Assembly: GCA_045105075.1 (NCBI GenBank)
Contig: JBGCDD010000110.1
Location: forward strand, 1-59,414
Source of the DNA: JBGCDD01 sp045105075
Lineage (GTDB): Bacteria > Pseudomonadota > Alphaproteobacteria > Rhodobacterales > Rhodobacteraceae
Direction of reading: 5' to 3'
DNA length: 59,414 nucleotides
Positions 7,829 to 17,237 of this stretch are shown piece after piece. A program made the translations under genes and the position numbers. Each line of letters opens with the position of its first letter. Position 1 is the first letter of the stretch. The notes beneath the pieces are model-generated. The model worked only from the letters and a program-made list of their open reading frames with translations, had not been told where the DNA came from and ran no database searches.

Positions 7829-8722
7829 ATGAAAGACGACCACGCACTGAACACGACATTTGGTCAAAACGGGGACCAGCCTGCGCCCAAGTCGCGCGGC
7901 TTGTTTCGGGCTGCCGGAAAATCAACACCATCCATGGGTCTGACCCCGGTGCGCCAGCGCACTGTGCGCGCGCCATTGGCGCCTGTGATTGTCCAACCGC
8001 CTGCGGGACCGCTGCCCGATTGGAACGATCTGCGTCTGGTTTTGCCCGGTGTGCGCAAACACATCTTGCACCGCTCGCCCTTGGTGAATTTCTTCCGCGA
8101 AGACCCGGTGTCGAAATCCTTTGATCTGCTGCGCACCCGTCTTTTGCAAACTCTGCGCGCCAACGGATGGCACCGCATTGCCATCGCCGCCCCAACACAG
8201 GGCTGTGGCAGCACTTTTACAGCCGTGAACCTGGCGCAAAGCCTGTCGCGTGTGCAGGGCAGCCGTAACGTGCTGATGGATTTGAACCATCGCAAACCCG
8301 GTCTGGCCAAAGCGCTGGATATGGATGATGTGAGCTCGATGCGCGGCTTCCTGAGTGGTGATGTCTCGATGGAACGACATCTCGTGCGGGCCAGCAAGAC
8401 CCTGGCCGTTGGGTTGACTGGCGGGGCCGATCAAGATGCCGCCGAATTGCTTCACGATGCCAGATGCGCCGCCTCGATGGACCGGATCAGCACGGCTTTG
8501 CGTCCGGATGTGGTGCTGTGTGATCTGCCGCCGATCCTGGAATTTGATGATCTGGCCGCCTTCCTGCCGCAAGTTGATGGGGTGTTGCTGGTCGCCAATG
8601 GCACCAAAACCCTGCCAAAACACATCGCGGCTTGCGAAAAAGTTCTCGAGGGTAACACCCGTGTTCTGGGTGTGATTCTGAACCAGGGACGCTGCGCCGG
8701 ACCCGATCCGCTGGACGCCTAA
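7829..8722 (+). CDS. CpsD/BY-kinase-like P-loop protein with degenerate Walker A and no tyrosine
   Basis: A 297-residue cytoplasmic protein resembling the ATPase half of polysaccharide co-polymerases (CpsD, ExoP C-terminus). The Walker A region reads APTQGCGSTF (121-130), with Ser128 where the catalytic lysine (GCGKT) is expected. Walker A' is VLMDLNHRKP (148-157), with Asn replacing the second Asp, and Walker B is VVLCDLPPIL (228-237). I find no tyrosine in the whole protein, so the usual tyrosine-rich C-terminal tail is absent. It is preceded by AACAGGAAAGGG and followed by the chain-length gene that would be its membrane partner. It may act as a structural or regulatory pseudokinase rather than an active kinase. 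The fold assignment is good; activity is doubtful. Confidence 0.82.
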   Translation: MKDDHALNTTFGQNGDQPAPKSRGLFRAAGKSTPSMGLTPVRQRTVRAPLAPVIVQPPAGPLPDWNDLRLVLPGVRKHILHRSPLVNFFREDPVSKSFDLLRTRLLQTLRANGWHRIAIAAPTQGCGSTFTAVNLAQSLSRVQGSRNVLMDLNHRKPGLAKALDMDDVSSMRGFLSGDVSMERHLVRASKTLAVGLTGGADQDAAELLHDARCAASMDRISTALRPDVVLCDLPPILEFDDLAAFLPQVDGVLLVANGTKTLPKHIAACEKVLEGNTRVLGVILNQGRCAGPDPLDA

Positions 8723-8753
8723 GGGCCAAACAACCCACCTTTGCCATATTCCG

Positions 8754-8780
8754 GCCCCACAAATATGCGTCATGTGGGGT
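8754..8780. promoter_or_regulatory. Stem-loop between the kinase-like gene and the chain-length gene
   Basis: CCCCACA (8755-8761) pairs perfectly with TGTGGGG (8773-8779) around an 11-base loop. A G-T pair can extend the stem by one. No T-run follows, so this looks more like an mRNA-processing or attenuating hairpin, or an operator dyad, than an intrinsic terminator. Confidence 0.4.
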
Positions 8781-8848
8781 TAAGAATTATGGTGTATTGC
8801 GGTAGGTATCCGTGATTCATCCAATAATCTGAGTGCGAGAAGCAGAGT

Positions 8849-10123
8849 ATGGGCCCGATCTATTCCGTTGACGAATTGCTCGACATGGTGCGTCGCCGTG
8901 CCTTATTCATGTTCTTTGTGATTGTTCTGGGCAGTCTCGCTGGGCTGTATTGGGCGTGGAGCCAACAGCATATGTACCGCGCCTCTGAGGTTATTCAGAT
9001 CGCGCGCCCCAAGATTGCCGATGATCTGGCGCCGTCCACGGTTGCAGGGTCATCCGCGCGACGTTTGCAATTGATCCAGCAACAGCTGATGACCCGGGGC
9101 AGCGTGCTGGAAGTCATTGAAGCCTATGGTCTTTACGCCGACACCCCGGACATGAAGCCCAGCGAGCTGGTCAACCGGTTGCGCAATTCCGTGCGCATCG
9201 AAGGGGTGGCTGCGGCACGCGAAGGTTTCGCCGATGATGGCACCATGTCAGTGCTGACGATTACAGCGGAAATGCCCAACGCGGAACAAGCCATGTTGGT
9301 GGCACAGGAATTGGCACATCGCACGATCAACCTGTCGACCAATTCAAGAATCGAACAGGCAAAAGAGACTCTCGAGTTTTTCAGCGCGCAAGAAGACGCC
9401 CTGCGTGCGCAAGTTTTGGAACTCGACAACCGGTTGGCCGAATTCCGCAACGCAAACGAGCTTTCGATTCCCGGTGGTGTTGAATTCCGCCGGTCCGAAC
9501 TGGCCTCGATCAATCAAGCGGTTCTCGACATCGACCGCCAGCGCATCCAGTTGCAGCGCGAGTCTGATCAGATCAGTGATACGCTGCGCCCGGCAACTGC
9601 GCGCCGTCAGAGAGCTGAATTTGCCGAGCAAATCACCACATTGGATGATCAACGCCGGCTTTTGTCCGACCGCCGCGATGAGTTGGCCAAATCGATTGAA
9701 ACCTCACCAGATGTGGAACGCGAATTGGGCGCATTTGAGCGCCAGCGTTTGCAGCTGCAGGAACAACTCAATGTCATTTCAACCCGCCGAAATGAAGCAG
9801 AAGTCGGGTTCCGCTTGGAAACCCGTCGCCAGGCCGAACGTTTGACCGTGATTGAACCTGCGTCTCTGCCAGATTATCCGTACACTGGCAGCCGCAAGAA
9901 AAAGGCGCTGATGGGCGCTGTGGGCAGCGTGATGGCGGCCTTCGTTCTGGCATATCTGCTGGAATTACGCCGCCCGGTTATTCGCACCGCCGCTCAGATG
10001 AAACGCCAGGTTGGCATCGCGCCTGTGGTGACGATTCCCTATTTGGACGTCACGCCAAAGCCAAGACCATGGTGGCGACGCATTTTTGGCCGTCGCCGGT
10101 CGGATCGCGGCCAAGCCGCCTGA
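8849..10123 (+). CDS. Polysaccharide chain-length determinant / co-polymerase, Wzz-ExoP type
   Basis: A 424-residue inner-membrane protein that controls polysaccharide chain length and export. A Wzz domain begins at once (IYSVDELLDMVRRRA), with the first membrane helix at about 18-37. A long periplasmic coiled-coil region (about 165-330) is rich in Glu, Arg, Gln and Leu, and a second helix (about 352-370) is followed by a basic cytoplasmic tail ending in RRIFGRRRSDRGQAA. The cytoplasmic ATPase domain found fused in ExoP is absent here; the separate upstream P-loop protein probably fills that place. The gene stops 26 bases before the convergent flippase gene. Confidence 0.88.
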   Translation: MGPIYSVDELLDMVRRRALFMFFVIVLGSLAGLYWAWSQQHMYRASEVIQIARPKIADDLAPSTVAGSSARRLQLIQQQLMTRGSVLEVIEAYGLYADTPDMKPSELVNRLRNSVRIEGVAAAREGFADDGTMSVLTITAEMPNAEQAMLVAQELAHRTINLSTNSRIEQAKETLEFFSAQEDALRAQVLELDNRLAEFRNANELSIPGGVEFRRSELASINQAVLDIDRQRIQLQRESDQISDTLRPATARRQRAEFAEQITTLDDQRRLLSDRRDELAKSIETSPDVERELGAFERQRLQLQEQLNVISTRRNEAEVGFRLETRRQAERLTVIEPASLPDYPYTGSRKKKALMGAVGSVMAAFVLAYLLELRRPVIRTAAQMKRQVGIAPVVTIPYLDVTPKPRPWWRRIFGRRRSDRGQAA

Positions 10124-10149
10124 ACTTGGCTCCGGGTTTGATCGGCTCT

Positions 10150-11508
10150 TCAATTCGCGATCAAAGCGGTGATCGCAGGCCAGTGCAGCCAAACAGCGCC
10201 GCTTGCGCCCATTATCCCAACCATACCATAGCCAAAATCGTGGACAGGGTCCCACACATGATGGCGCCGCGCCAACCAGATTAACACTGCGTGAACCATG
10301 AACAATGCCGCCCCCATGGCCACAATGGCTCCAACCAGGCCAAACTGGGTGACGCCAACAATCAACAGCAGCACTTGCAATACAGCACGGGTCGCGGAAA
10401 ACACAAAAAACGACCGGCTGTCGCCGGCGGCCAAAGCGGCCTGATCATAGGTCATGCCAATGACAGCTGGGATCAGTGCGCAAGAGATCAGTGTCACCAT
10501 GGCGCCGGACGCTGTGTATCGATTGTCATACATCAGATCCACCAGCCAAGGCCCAATCAGCGCCATGACCAGTAAAAGGCCCAGTATTCCTGCCGTCAAA
10601 CCTATACGAAGCCTGGCTTGTGCCCGCCGGTTTTCTGGCGCTTCGGCTGGCGGTTTCTCGCGATAAACCGGAATCAGCACCTTTTGGGTAACGGCATGGC
10701 CAAGCATCATGGGAAAGCTCGCCAAAAAGTAGCCGATGTTATACAGCCCCAAAGTTTCCAACGACAAATACTTGCCTAAAATTGCGCGGTCGCCTTGAGA
10801 AGAAACAAACCAGAATGCGGTGCTCAGAAATATCCACCGCCCGAAGCGGATCAATTCTCCCGCTGCCTTGCGCTCCCATCGGAACCGATTTGCAGCACCC
10901 GGCAGATAAACCCAGGTCAAAAACAGCTTGGCGGCGGCCTGCACCACGCCGCCAAGGACAAGCGCCATCACCGATTGTGTGATCCAGGCCAGCCCGACCA
11001 TCACCACAACCCCAATCACTTGTGAGATCAGATCGAGCGCGGTCAGCCGTCCGACCAGCAAATGGCGATGTGCTGTTTCAATGCGCGTGGGGTTGAAGCC
11101 GGCGATGAACAGGGAAATGCCGGCGATTGGCAGATAAAGCGCCAGATCAGGTTCATTGTAAAACGCCGCAACAGGCCAAGCGGCCAACGCGGCCAAACCC
11201 CACAAGCACACGCCACGGATGACCTGAATGCTCCATGCCGTGTCCAAGAAATCCGGATCATCGCCGCGCGCACTTTGGGCGATCGATGGGCTGATCCCCA
11301 CATCTGAAAACATCGCCAAACCGACTGTGACAACGCTGACCAACGCCATCAGACCAAAGGCCTCCGGAAACAACAGCCGCGTCAGGATCAAATTTGCTGC
11401 CAGCCGCAGCGCTTGACTGCCGCCATAGCCCATCATCAAAAGCGACGCGCTGCGCAGAACCCGCGCCATCAATCCATTGCCGTGAAAAACCTGTGCCAGC
11501 CTGCTCAT
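10150..11508 (-). CDS. Wzx-type polysaccharide flippase (MOP superfamily)
   Basis: A 452-residue integral membrane protein with about 12-14 hydrophobic helices, of the oligosaccharide-flippase family that moves lipid-linked repeat units to the periplasmic face. The N-terminus LMMGYGGSQALRLAANLILTRLLFPEAFG is typical of the family. Length and topology fit. It is transcribed alone on the minus strand, divergent from the GT4 gene at 11754 across a 245-base gap and convergent with the chain-length gene. With the polymerase at 30276-31739 it makes the pathway Wzx/Wzy-dependent. Confidence 0.88.
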   Translation of the reverse strand: MSRLAQVFHGNGLMARVLRSASLLMMGYGGSQALRLAANLILTRLLFPEAFGLMALVSVVTVGLAMFSDVGISPSIAQSARGDDPDFLDTAWSIQVIRGVCLWGLAALAAWPVAAFYNEPDLALYLPIAGISLFIAGFNPTRIETAHRHLLVGRLTALDLISQVIGVVVMVGLAWITQSVMALVLGGVVQAAAKLFLTWVYLPGAANRFRWERKAAGELIRFGRWIFLSTAFWFVSSQGDRAILGKYLSLETLGLYNIGYFLASFPMMLGHAVTQKVLIPVYREKPPAEAPENRRAQARLRIGLTAGILGLLLVMALIGPWLVDLMYDNRYTASGAMVTLISCALIPAVIGMTYDQAALAAGDSRSFFVFSATRAVLQVLLLIVGVTQFGLVGAIVAMGAALFMVHAVLIWLARRHHVWDPVHDFGYGMVGIMGASGAVWLHWPAITALIAN

Positions 11509-11753
11509 CCTAGGTCATCCATGTCGTTGCGGCGCCCGGGAATCGGGCCTGTGCCGTGTGTCTTGTTGCGGATCAAATTGCCGGTTTAGGGTGGTTTTGT
11601 CGCCTTGCCCCAAGGCCGGTTTGCCCGGTTTTTACATAAATGGCGAAACAATCCAAATCCCAGCTTCGGATTGCCACCGCATTTGCCAACCCATCTTTTC
11701 ACAGCGCACTCAAAGCAGTAGCGTGCGCGAAATGCAAATCCTAGGGGTTCGAT

Positions 11754-12962
11754 GTGAAACTTGCCTATGTCCTGAACACCTATCCACAGCCGTCGCACAG
11801 TTTTATTCGCCGCGAATTGTTAGCTCTTGAAGCGGATGGGGCGGATGTTGTTCGTTTGGCGATGCGCCCGGCGGATGCGACGCTTGTGGATGCCGGTGAC
11901 ATCGCAGAAGCCGCGCGCACGCGCTATGTTTTGGCGCAAGGAGCCCTTGGTTTGCTGGGGGCTTTGCTGCGGCAGGCGACAAAAGCACCTTCGGCGACGA
12001 TGGCGGCTGTCAAATTGGCCGTGCGTTTGGGGCGGGCGTCACATGTTGGAGTGCTTCGCCACATGATCTATCTGGCCGAGGCCGCCTTTGTTGCGCAGGC
12101 TTGCAAGGCTGGTGGCGTGCAGCATATGCACGCGCATTTTGGCACAAACGCGGCCGCTGTCGCCATGTTGGTGCAGGCGATGGGTGGGCCGAGCTACAGC
12201 TTTACCGTGCATGGTCCCGAAGAGTTCGACGCCCCCGGCGCGTTGTCATTGGGGCTCAAACTTGATCGGGCGGCCTTTGCGGTTGGTGTCAGCGAATTCG
12301 GGCGCAGCCAACTCAGCCGATGGGCTGCTTTTGCCACCTGGCCACGGTTGAAAGTCGTCCATTGCGGGATCGTGCCTGAGGCGTTTGATGATCCCAAACC
12401 GCTGCCAAGCGGACCTCTTCGGTTGGTCGCAATTGGACGGTTTGTAGAGCAAAAAGGGCAGATGAAGCTGGTTCAGGCGATGGCTGAGGTGATCAAAATC
12501 CACGCTGACGTTCACTTGGCGTTGGTCGGCGACGGTGAGATGCGCGGCGATCTGGAACGCGCGATCATCGAGGGGGGCATGACGGAAAATGTCACGCTTA
12601 CGGGTTGGCTGGACGAAGCGGGCGTGCGCGATCAACTGGCAGCTGCGCACGCATTGGTGATGCCAAGTTTCGCAGAAGGGTTGCCGATGGTGGTGATGGA
12701 GGCGATGGCCGCCGCACGTCCGGTCATCGCGACCTATATCGCGGGCACGCCTGAGCTGGTGCAGCCTGGAAAAACCGGCTGGCTGGTTCCGGCCGGGGAC
12801 GTCGGCGCGCTGGCTGGCGCAATGGTTGAGGCGGCGCAAACCCCGCCCGAGACGTTGCGTGCGATGGGTCAGGACGGGCGAACACGGGTGCTTGCGCGCC
12901 ACGATGCGACCAAGGAAGCGGCCAAACTGGCTGACCATTTCCGCGCTGCAATCAAAGGCTGA
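11754..12962 (+). CDS. Glycosyltransferase family 4
   Basis: A 402-residue GT-B glycosyltransferase, probably cytoplasmic or membrane-associated, that adds one sugar to the growing repeat unit. The second domain shows the usual core (RLVAIGRFVEQKG, about residues 221-233) and the nucleotide-sugar site PSFAEGLPMVVMEAM with the two glutamates of the EX7E motif (about 304-318). The start is GTG at 11754: the overlapping ATG at 11752 is followed at once by a stop, and the next ATG in frame would remove the first beta strand. Its stop abuts the stop of the convergent GT2 gene with no gap. Donor and acceptor are unknown. Confidence 0.88.
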   Translation: MKLAYVLNTYPQPSHSFIRRELLALEADGADVVRLAMRPADATLVDAGDIAEAARTRYVLAQGALGLLGALLRQATKAPSATMAAVKLAVRLGRASHVGVLRHMIYLAEAAFVAQACKAGGVQHMHAHFGTNAAAVAMLVQAMGGPSYSFTVHGPEEFDAPGALSLGLKLDRAAFAVGVSEFGRSQLSRWAAFATWPRLKVVHCGIVPEAFDDPKPLPSGPLRLVAIGRFVEQKGQMKLVQAMAEVIKIHADVHLALVGDGEMRGDLERAIIEGGMTENVTLTGWLDEAGVRDQLAAAHALVMPSFAEGLPMVVMEAMAAARPVIATYIAGTPELVQPGKTGWLVPAGDVGALAGAMVEAAQTPPETLRAMGQDGRTRVLARHDATKEAAKLADHFRAAIKG

Positions 12963-13808
12963 TCAGCGCCCGCGCGCCCAGCGGGTTTGGTTGCGCGCAT
13001 AGTTGGATTTCACCGCCAAAGACACAGCCGCATAAGTCACAAAGCCCACCGGATCGCGCACCAGTCGCGCCAAAACACCGCCCATACCAAGGACATGTTT
13101 TTCGTCGTTACGCAGCAGACGCGGGGCTTTTGCCGCAATTTCGTCCACGCCGTCGTTTTGACGTCGCCGCACCCGCACCAGATTGGTGAATCCCTCGACC
13201 ATAGGCCAGGAATAGCTGGCAGGCACGCCGATCCGTTCGGCTGGCGCAAAGTGCAAACGCACAAAGGTGTCGTCGGAAATGATGTCAGGAAACGTGCTCC
13301 ATCGTGCCCGCCCCGCAGCGTTAACGGCAAAAATACCAAAACCCGGAACACCGTGAGTCAGAAAGGGCAGGGTCGTCCAAAACCGGCCATATGCCCGCGT
13401 GATCAAACTGCGCGCGGGGGCAACGGTCGGCTGACCGCTGGCATATCGCGGCGCACCAGTGTCAAGCGCGCCGATGATTTGCGCGATCAGCGGTGGCGTC
13501 ACCGTGACATCGGCGTCCAGATAGATCCGCAATCCGCCGGCCGCCTGTTCGTCACCCTTGTTTAATGCGTTCAGCTTTCCGCCTTCAGCCAAATCCAGCA
13601 CCTGAAGTGACCAGCCGCGCGCCTTTGCGGTTGCGGCAAATGTCTGGGCGCGTTGTGCGGTATCGTCGTTGCATCCGTTGGCAACGACAATAATTTCAAC
13701 GCTCCAGGCGTTTTGTGGCGGTTCCGATTCCAGCAAAGCCGACAGGCACGTGTCTATGTAACCTGCCTCGTTGTGGGCGGGCAGGATGATGGACGCCAAG
13801 CCGGTCAT
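12963..13808 (-). CDS. Glycosyltransferase family 2
   Basis: A 281-residue GT-A enzyme. The N-terminus ASIILPAHNEAGYIDTCL is the nucleotide-binding strand, and YLDADVTVTP (about residues 101-110) carries the DXD-like metal site. The start is set at the ATG overlapping the upstream stop (ATGA) rather than eight codons earlier. It is the last gene of the minus-strand operon that runs from the polyketide synthase, and is coupled to the SGNH/glycosidase-like gene. The substrate is not predictable. The C-terminus is basic with one hydrophobic stretch, suggesting membrane association. Confidence 0.85.
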   Translation of the reverse strand: MTGLASIILPAHNEAGYIDTCLSALLESEPPQNAWSVEIIVVANGCNDDTAQRAQTFAATAKARGWSLQVLDLAEGGKLNALNKGDEQAAGGLRIYLDADVTVTPPLIAQIIGALDTGAPRYASGQPTVAPARSLITRAYGRFWTTLPFLTHGVPGFGIFAVNAAGRARWSTFPDIISDDTFVRLHFAPAERIGVPASYSWPMVEGFTNLVRVRRRQNDGVDEIAAKAPRLLRNDEKHVLGMGGVLARLVRDPVGFVTYAAVSLAVKSNYARNQTRWARGR

Positions 13809-16252
13809 TGTGCGGCCACCAATGCGTTCCAACGCGGGTTAGTGTCGGACAAATAGCGCAAAGCGCCCCAACTGCCCCATTTATTGGGCGCATAAACATC
13901 TGAATAAGCGGTGAACATTTGCCCGCCCAATCTGTGCCATCCTTCGAGCAAACGCGCATACAGCACGCCCATATCAGGCGCATAGTTGAACTGTACGAAA
14001 AACGCGGTCAGCGCATTATCATCGACCATCGCTCCCAATCCAACCACATGGCTGCCGCCCTCATACATGATCAGATCCAATCCGTAGCGCTGCGCGACGT
14101 CTGCGTGGTAGGGCCAGGTTGTGCCCAAAAGATCGTCGAGCGTGTCGCGCACCTCGCCACTCAGAGCGCCATTTTGCAGCTCTTGTCCGGCCATCGCGTT
14201 CGCAAAATCCCATTTGTATCGTGCGATATGTGTTTCAAGATCCTGCCCGGTCAAACCTTGTTCTTGCCCGGATGTGCGTGCGCGTGTCAGGCTTTCGTCA
14301 ATCCAATCGCGCACCATCGGCGCGCGGTCTTCCAGCCCCAGAATGCCGCCGAAATAGCCGGTGATTGCATAGGCATCGAAATGGCGCGCGGGTCTGTCCT
14401 GTTGCCAAAGTGGGGCTTCAAGTGCCGCCTCTTCCAGCCCCAGCCAGCCGGTTTGCGACGAAATCACATTGCGCAATCGCGGCGAGCCAGCACCAAAAAC
14501 ACCCGACCAAATCTGGGCAATTTCCGCAGCGCGCTTGCCATAAAACTGCATGCCTGCATCGCGCGCAGACCAAAGGGCCTGTGCCTTTTCGTCAGCCCAA
14601 CGGGTCTGTTGAAATTGCCAATTCCAAACCTCATTCGAAAACTCGACAAACGCGGTTTGATCCGGGCCAAGCGCGCTGTGTACCTGTTGTGCAAAGCGGG
14701 TGACATATCCGTCGGTGGCAAGGTGGGGCATGTTGAACCACGCATCTGCTTGTAGACGGTTGGCCAACGCTATCATTATTGGCAGTGGCACACCGTGGCC
14801 GGCCCAGGTGAAATCAGCCATCCGTGGACGGTTATCCCACTGGGATTGTTCGGAATTGTTGGTTTCCATCCAATCCATAAACCGCAATGCGGAAAAGCCA
14901 TCCAGCCGCGCCAGCCAATCGGGGTTGAACAGTTCACCGTTGTCCAGCGCAGCGGCCCGATCTTCGCGCACCAATGTGATGTTGCGTACGTGATCGCCAT
15001 TGCGGGCCCGGTCGGTTTTTTGAATGCGGATGTCGACAGAGCCGGGGCCGGGCACGAAATCGAATGTCACGTGATTGCGCCCATAGCGGACGTTTTTGGC
15101 GCGTCCGCCCGCCTCAACAATGCCGTTGCCTTCAAATTGCAGTCGATATCGCCCGGCCAACAAGCGGGCCTGGGGTGGCAAATCGGTCAACACAAGCGTG
15201 CCGATCGAGCCAAGACTGCGTGGGATCTGCAAGGGATAGCCGTTGGGATCAAGCAGGCCCTGGGCGCGCATGTCTTCAAATTCCATGCCCCCCCATTGCC
15301 CAGGACGATGCCCGATCCAGGCGCGCGCGGTCTTCATGACGTCCAAAAACGGCTGCTGTGGGCTCCAATCCGTGACCGCGGCCAACCCAATTGCAACGCT
15401 CGAGCGGGTCGCAACCGGGTCGGGCCGGGCCAGCTCAAGGATGGACGGCGGGGTGCGCTTTGCAGCCACTTCGACCTGTCCACCAAGTGTTTCCCAGGCA
15501 ATGGTTTGCAAGGTCTGCGCCAGATCGGGAGCAATCGCCGGATAGGGTTTTCCCCAGGCATCAGCCAGCTGCGCCGGTAAGCCAATTGGTGAATCATCTG
15601 CAATTACAGCGTATTGCAACATGGTCAGGAAATAAAATCCGATGTGATTGGGATGAATGTCGTCGGCAAAAACATCACCGATACTGTTCAGCCCCGGAAC
15701 GGTCCCGGCGGTGATCGCATCGTGCAAACGCGCCATCGCCTGACCAGCAGGGATCATCTGGACCGGCGGAGTCGAGTGCTGCGCATTCGCGTTGTCCAAC
15801 AGGCTTTGCCATTTATCTGCATCCTGATCGAGCCGGGTGCGCCACGGCGTTGCGGAATTTGCGTCATAGGGCACATCAACGCCGGTGCCGCTGTTCAGAC
15901 TGTGCCAGGTTTCTTGCAGAAAAACCCGCGCCTGCGGATTGGCTCCATGCGCCAGATCAGCATAGTTTTTCAATGCGCCCGCGCTGTCGCTCCATTGTAG
16001 GTGATTGGCCAGCGGGATGGCTTCCGTCACAATCAACACGTCAAACCGACCCTCGGCCAATGCTTTACGGGCATTCGCACCTTCGGCCGCGTCGCCATTT
16101 TCCCAATTGTAGCTCAGTGGAGCACCGTTGATGATTTGCGCTTCCACCACCACCTCTGGGGGCAAAACGTCATCCAGCATCTGTGGGTTCGTCTGACCAA
16201 ACAGCGAATGACCCACAAACAGGACACCGCCGAGCGTATCAAGCCAACTCAT
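13805..16252 (-). CDS. SGNH-hydrolase-like protein fused to a glycoside-hydrolase-like domain
   Basis: An 815-residue two-part protein. The N-terminal ~250 residues resemble the preceding SGNH protein: block I is VGHSLFG (Ser16), QETWHSL sits mid-domain, and DDIHPNH (around 197-203) supplies the Asp-X-X-His pair. After a beta-rich linker (about 330-440) a TIM-barrel-like region shows FSNEVWNW (candidate acid/base Glu541) and IMYEGGSHV (candidate nucleophile Glu731), the arrangement of clan GH-A glycosidases. No signal peptide is visible from the ATG that overlaps the upstream stop, nor from the upstream in-frame start, which is odd for a polysaccharide-processing enzyme. Acyl removal or transfer plus glycan cleavage is the inferred role; no family number is claimed. 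Confidence 0.78.
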   Translation of the reverse strand: MSWLDTLGGVLFVGHSLFGQTNPQMLDDVLPPEVVVEAQIINGAPLSYNWENGDAAEGANARKALAEGRFDVLIVTEAIPLANHLQWSDSAGALKNYADLAHGANPQARVFLQETWHSLNSGTGVDVPYDANSATPWRTRLDQDADKWQSLLDNANAQHSTPPVQMIPAGQAMARLHDAITAGTVPGLNSIGDVFADDIHPNHIGFYFLTMLQYAVIADDSPIGLPAQLADAWGKPYPAIAPDLAQTLQTIAWETLGGQVEVAAKRTPPSILELARPDPVATRSSVAIGLAAVTDWSPQQPFLDVMKTARAWIGHRPGQWGGMEFEDMRAQGLLDPNGYPLQIPRSLGSIGTLVLTDLPPQARLLAGRYRLQFEGNGIVEAGGRAKNVRYGRNHVTFDFVPGPGSVDIRIQKTDRARNGDHVRNITLVREDRAAALDNGELFNPDWLARLDGFSALRFMDWMETNNSEQSQWDNRPRMADFTWAGHGVPLPIMIALANRLQADAWFNMPHLATDGYVTRFAQQVHSALGPDQTAFVEFSNEVWNWQFQQTRWADEKAQALWSARDAGMQFYGKRAAEIAQIWSGVFGAGSPRLRNVISSQTGWLGLEEAALEAPLWQQDRPARHFDAYAITGYFGGILGLEDRAPMVRDWIDESLTRARTSGQEQGLTGQDLETHIARYKWDFANAMAGQELQNGALSGEVRDTLDDLLGTTWPYHADVAQRYGLDLIMYEGGSHVVGLGAMVDDNALTAFFVQFNYAPDMGVLYARLLEGWHRLGGQMFTAYSDVYAPNKWGSWGALRYLSDTNPRWNALVAAQ

Positions 16253-17211
16253 TGTGCCACTCCGGTCTTGGGATAAGACGTGACCACATCCCACACGGTT
16301 TGTTGCATCAGCAATGCCGCTTTGGCGTTAGGAGCCTGAGCCGGTGTGCCATCAGCGCGTTTGAGTTGAAACGCTAGCCCGACGGGCGAACGGTGATAAA
16401 GCACAGCGTAATGGGTCAGCGCGACCAAATAGGCGCCAAGATCGCCCAGATGGATCGGATCAACTTCTCCCTTTGGCGTGCGGGCAAAAAGCGAGGTTCG
16501 ATCTGTCATCTCGCCGATCGGACCATCGGCCTCCAGCGCGCGCACAAATTGCGCCATCACCTGTCCGGCCGGAATAACATAGACCTCGGCTTGCGAGCGC
16601 GCCAGATGCGGCAAAAGCAGTTCCCTTTCCCAAAGCGCGGGCAGATCAGCATCCAATCGGGCCAACCAACCAGCCTCGTCATCGAGCCGGTGCCAGGTTT
16701 CATACAAATAGACCCGCGTTTTAGGGCTTTGCGCGTGCACATGATCGGCCCAGGACGTCACATATTTTGCACTGTCATGATAGGCGATCGCGTCGCGCAG
16801 CTCGACCATCTCAGTCATCACAAACGCATCCAAAGTGGCGTCCGCAATGCTGGGTTTGACCGGGCGATGGCGGTCATGGGCGTTTTCGACCTCAAAACCA
16901 TTCACTGGAATATTCGGTTCCCAATGCTGTTTCAAAGACGCGCCCCAACCCAATTGGCTGGCGTAATCGTGGCCTTGGCCAGCAAGCTGTGCCAACATCG
17001 CCGGCATGTCGCGCCCGACCAGCGAATGGCCCAAATGGAACACCTGCAACGGGTGCTGTGGGGCGGGCAAAGGTGTGGCATACGTCATCTCAACCTGTTC
17101 GGGCGAGGGCAAACGCGGGCTAAGCCAATACCACGCGGCGAAAGCCGCCAGTGCCGCAAACAGCCCAAACCCCAAAATCCGGGGCATGCTCAGAAAAGCA
17201 GAAGAAGACAT
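16249..17211 (-). CDS. Membrane-anchored SGNH-hydrolase-like protein
   Basis: A 320-residue protein with an N-terminal hydrophobic helix (about residues 10-28) and therefore probably anchored in the inner membrane facing the periplasm. LGHSLVG (Ser at about residue 62) matches SGNH block I. YETWHRLDD, YVIPAGQVMA and DPIHLGDLG carry the conserved Trp-His and Asp-X-X-His positions. The same blocks occur in the N-terminal domain of the next gene, so the two are paralogues. SGNH enzymes in polysaccharide loci usually add or remove O-acyl groups. It begins 26 bases after the phosphopantetheinyl transferase stop, and its own stop overlaps the following start. Confidence 0.8.
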   Translation of the reverse strand: MSSSAFLSMPRILGFGLFAALAAFAAWYWLSPRLPSPEQVEMTYATPLPAPQHPLQVFHLGHSLVGRDMPAMLAQLAGQGHDYASQLGWGASLKQHWEPNIPVNGFEVENAHDRHRPVKPSIADATLDAFVMTEMVELRDAIAYHDSAKYVTSWADHVHAQSPKTRVYLYETWHRLDDEAGWLARLDADLPALWERELLLPHLARSQAEVYVIPAGQVMAQFVRALEADGPIGEMTDRTSLFARTPKGEVDPIHLGDLGAYLVALTHYAVLYHRSPVGLAFQLKRADGTPAQAPNAKAALLMQQTVWDVVTSYPKTGVAQ

Positions 17212-17237
17212 GGCGCTGCGCCTCTTTCAGACCTGAT

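Noticed and set aside
16249..17211. Polysaccharide acetyltransferase (AlgJ/AlgX type) instead of a generic SGNH protein
   Set aside because: The SGNH blocks are compatible, but the AlgJ/X-specific context (MBOAT partner) is missing, so only the fold-level call is kept.
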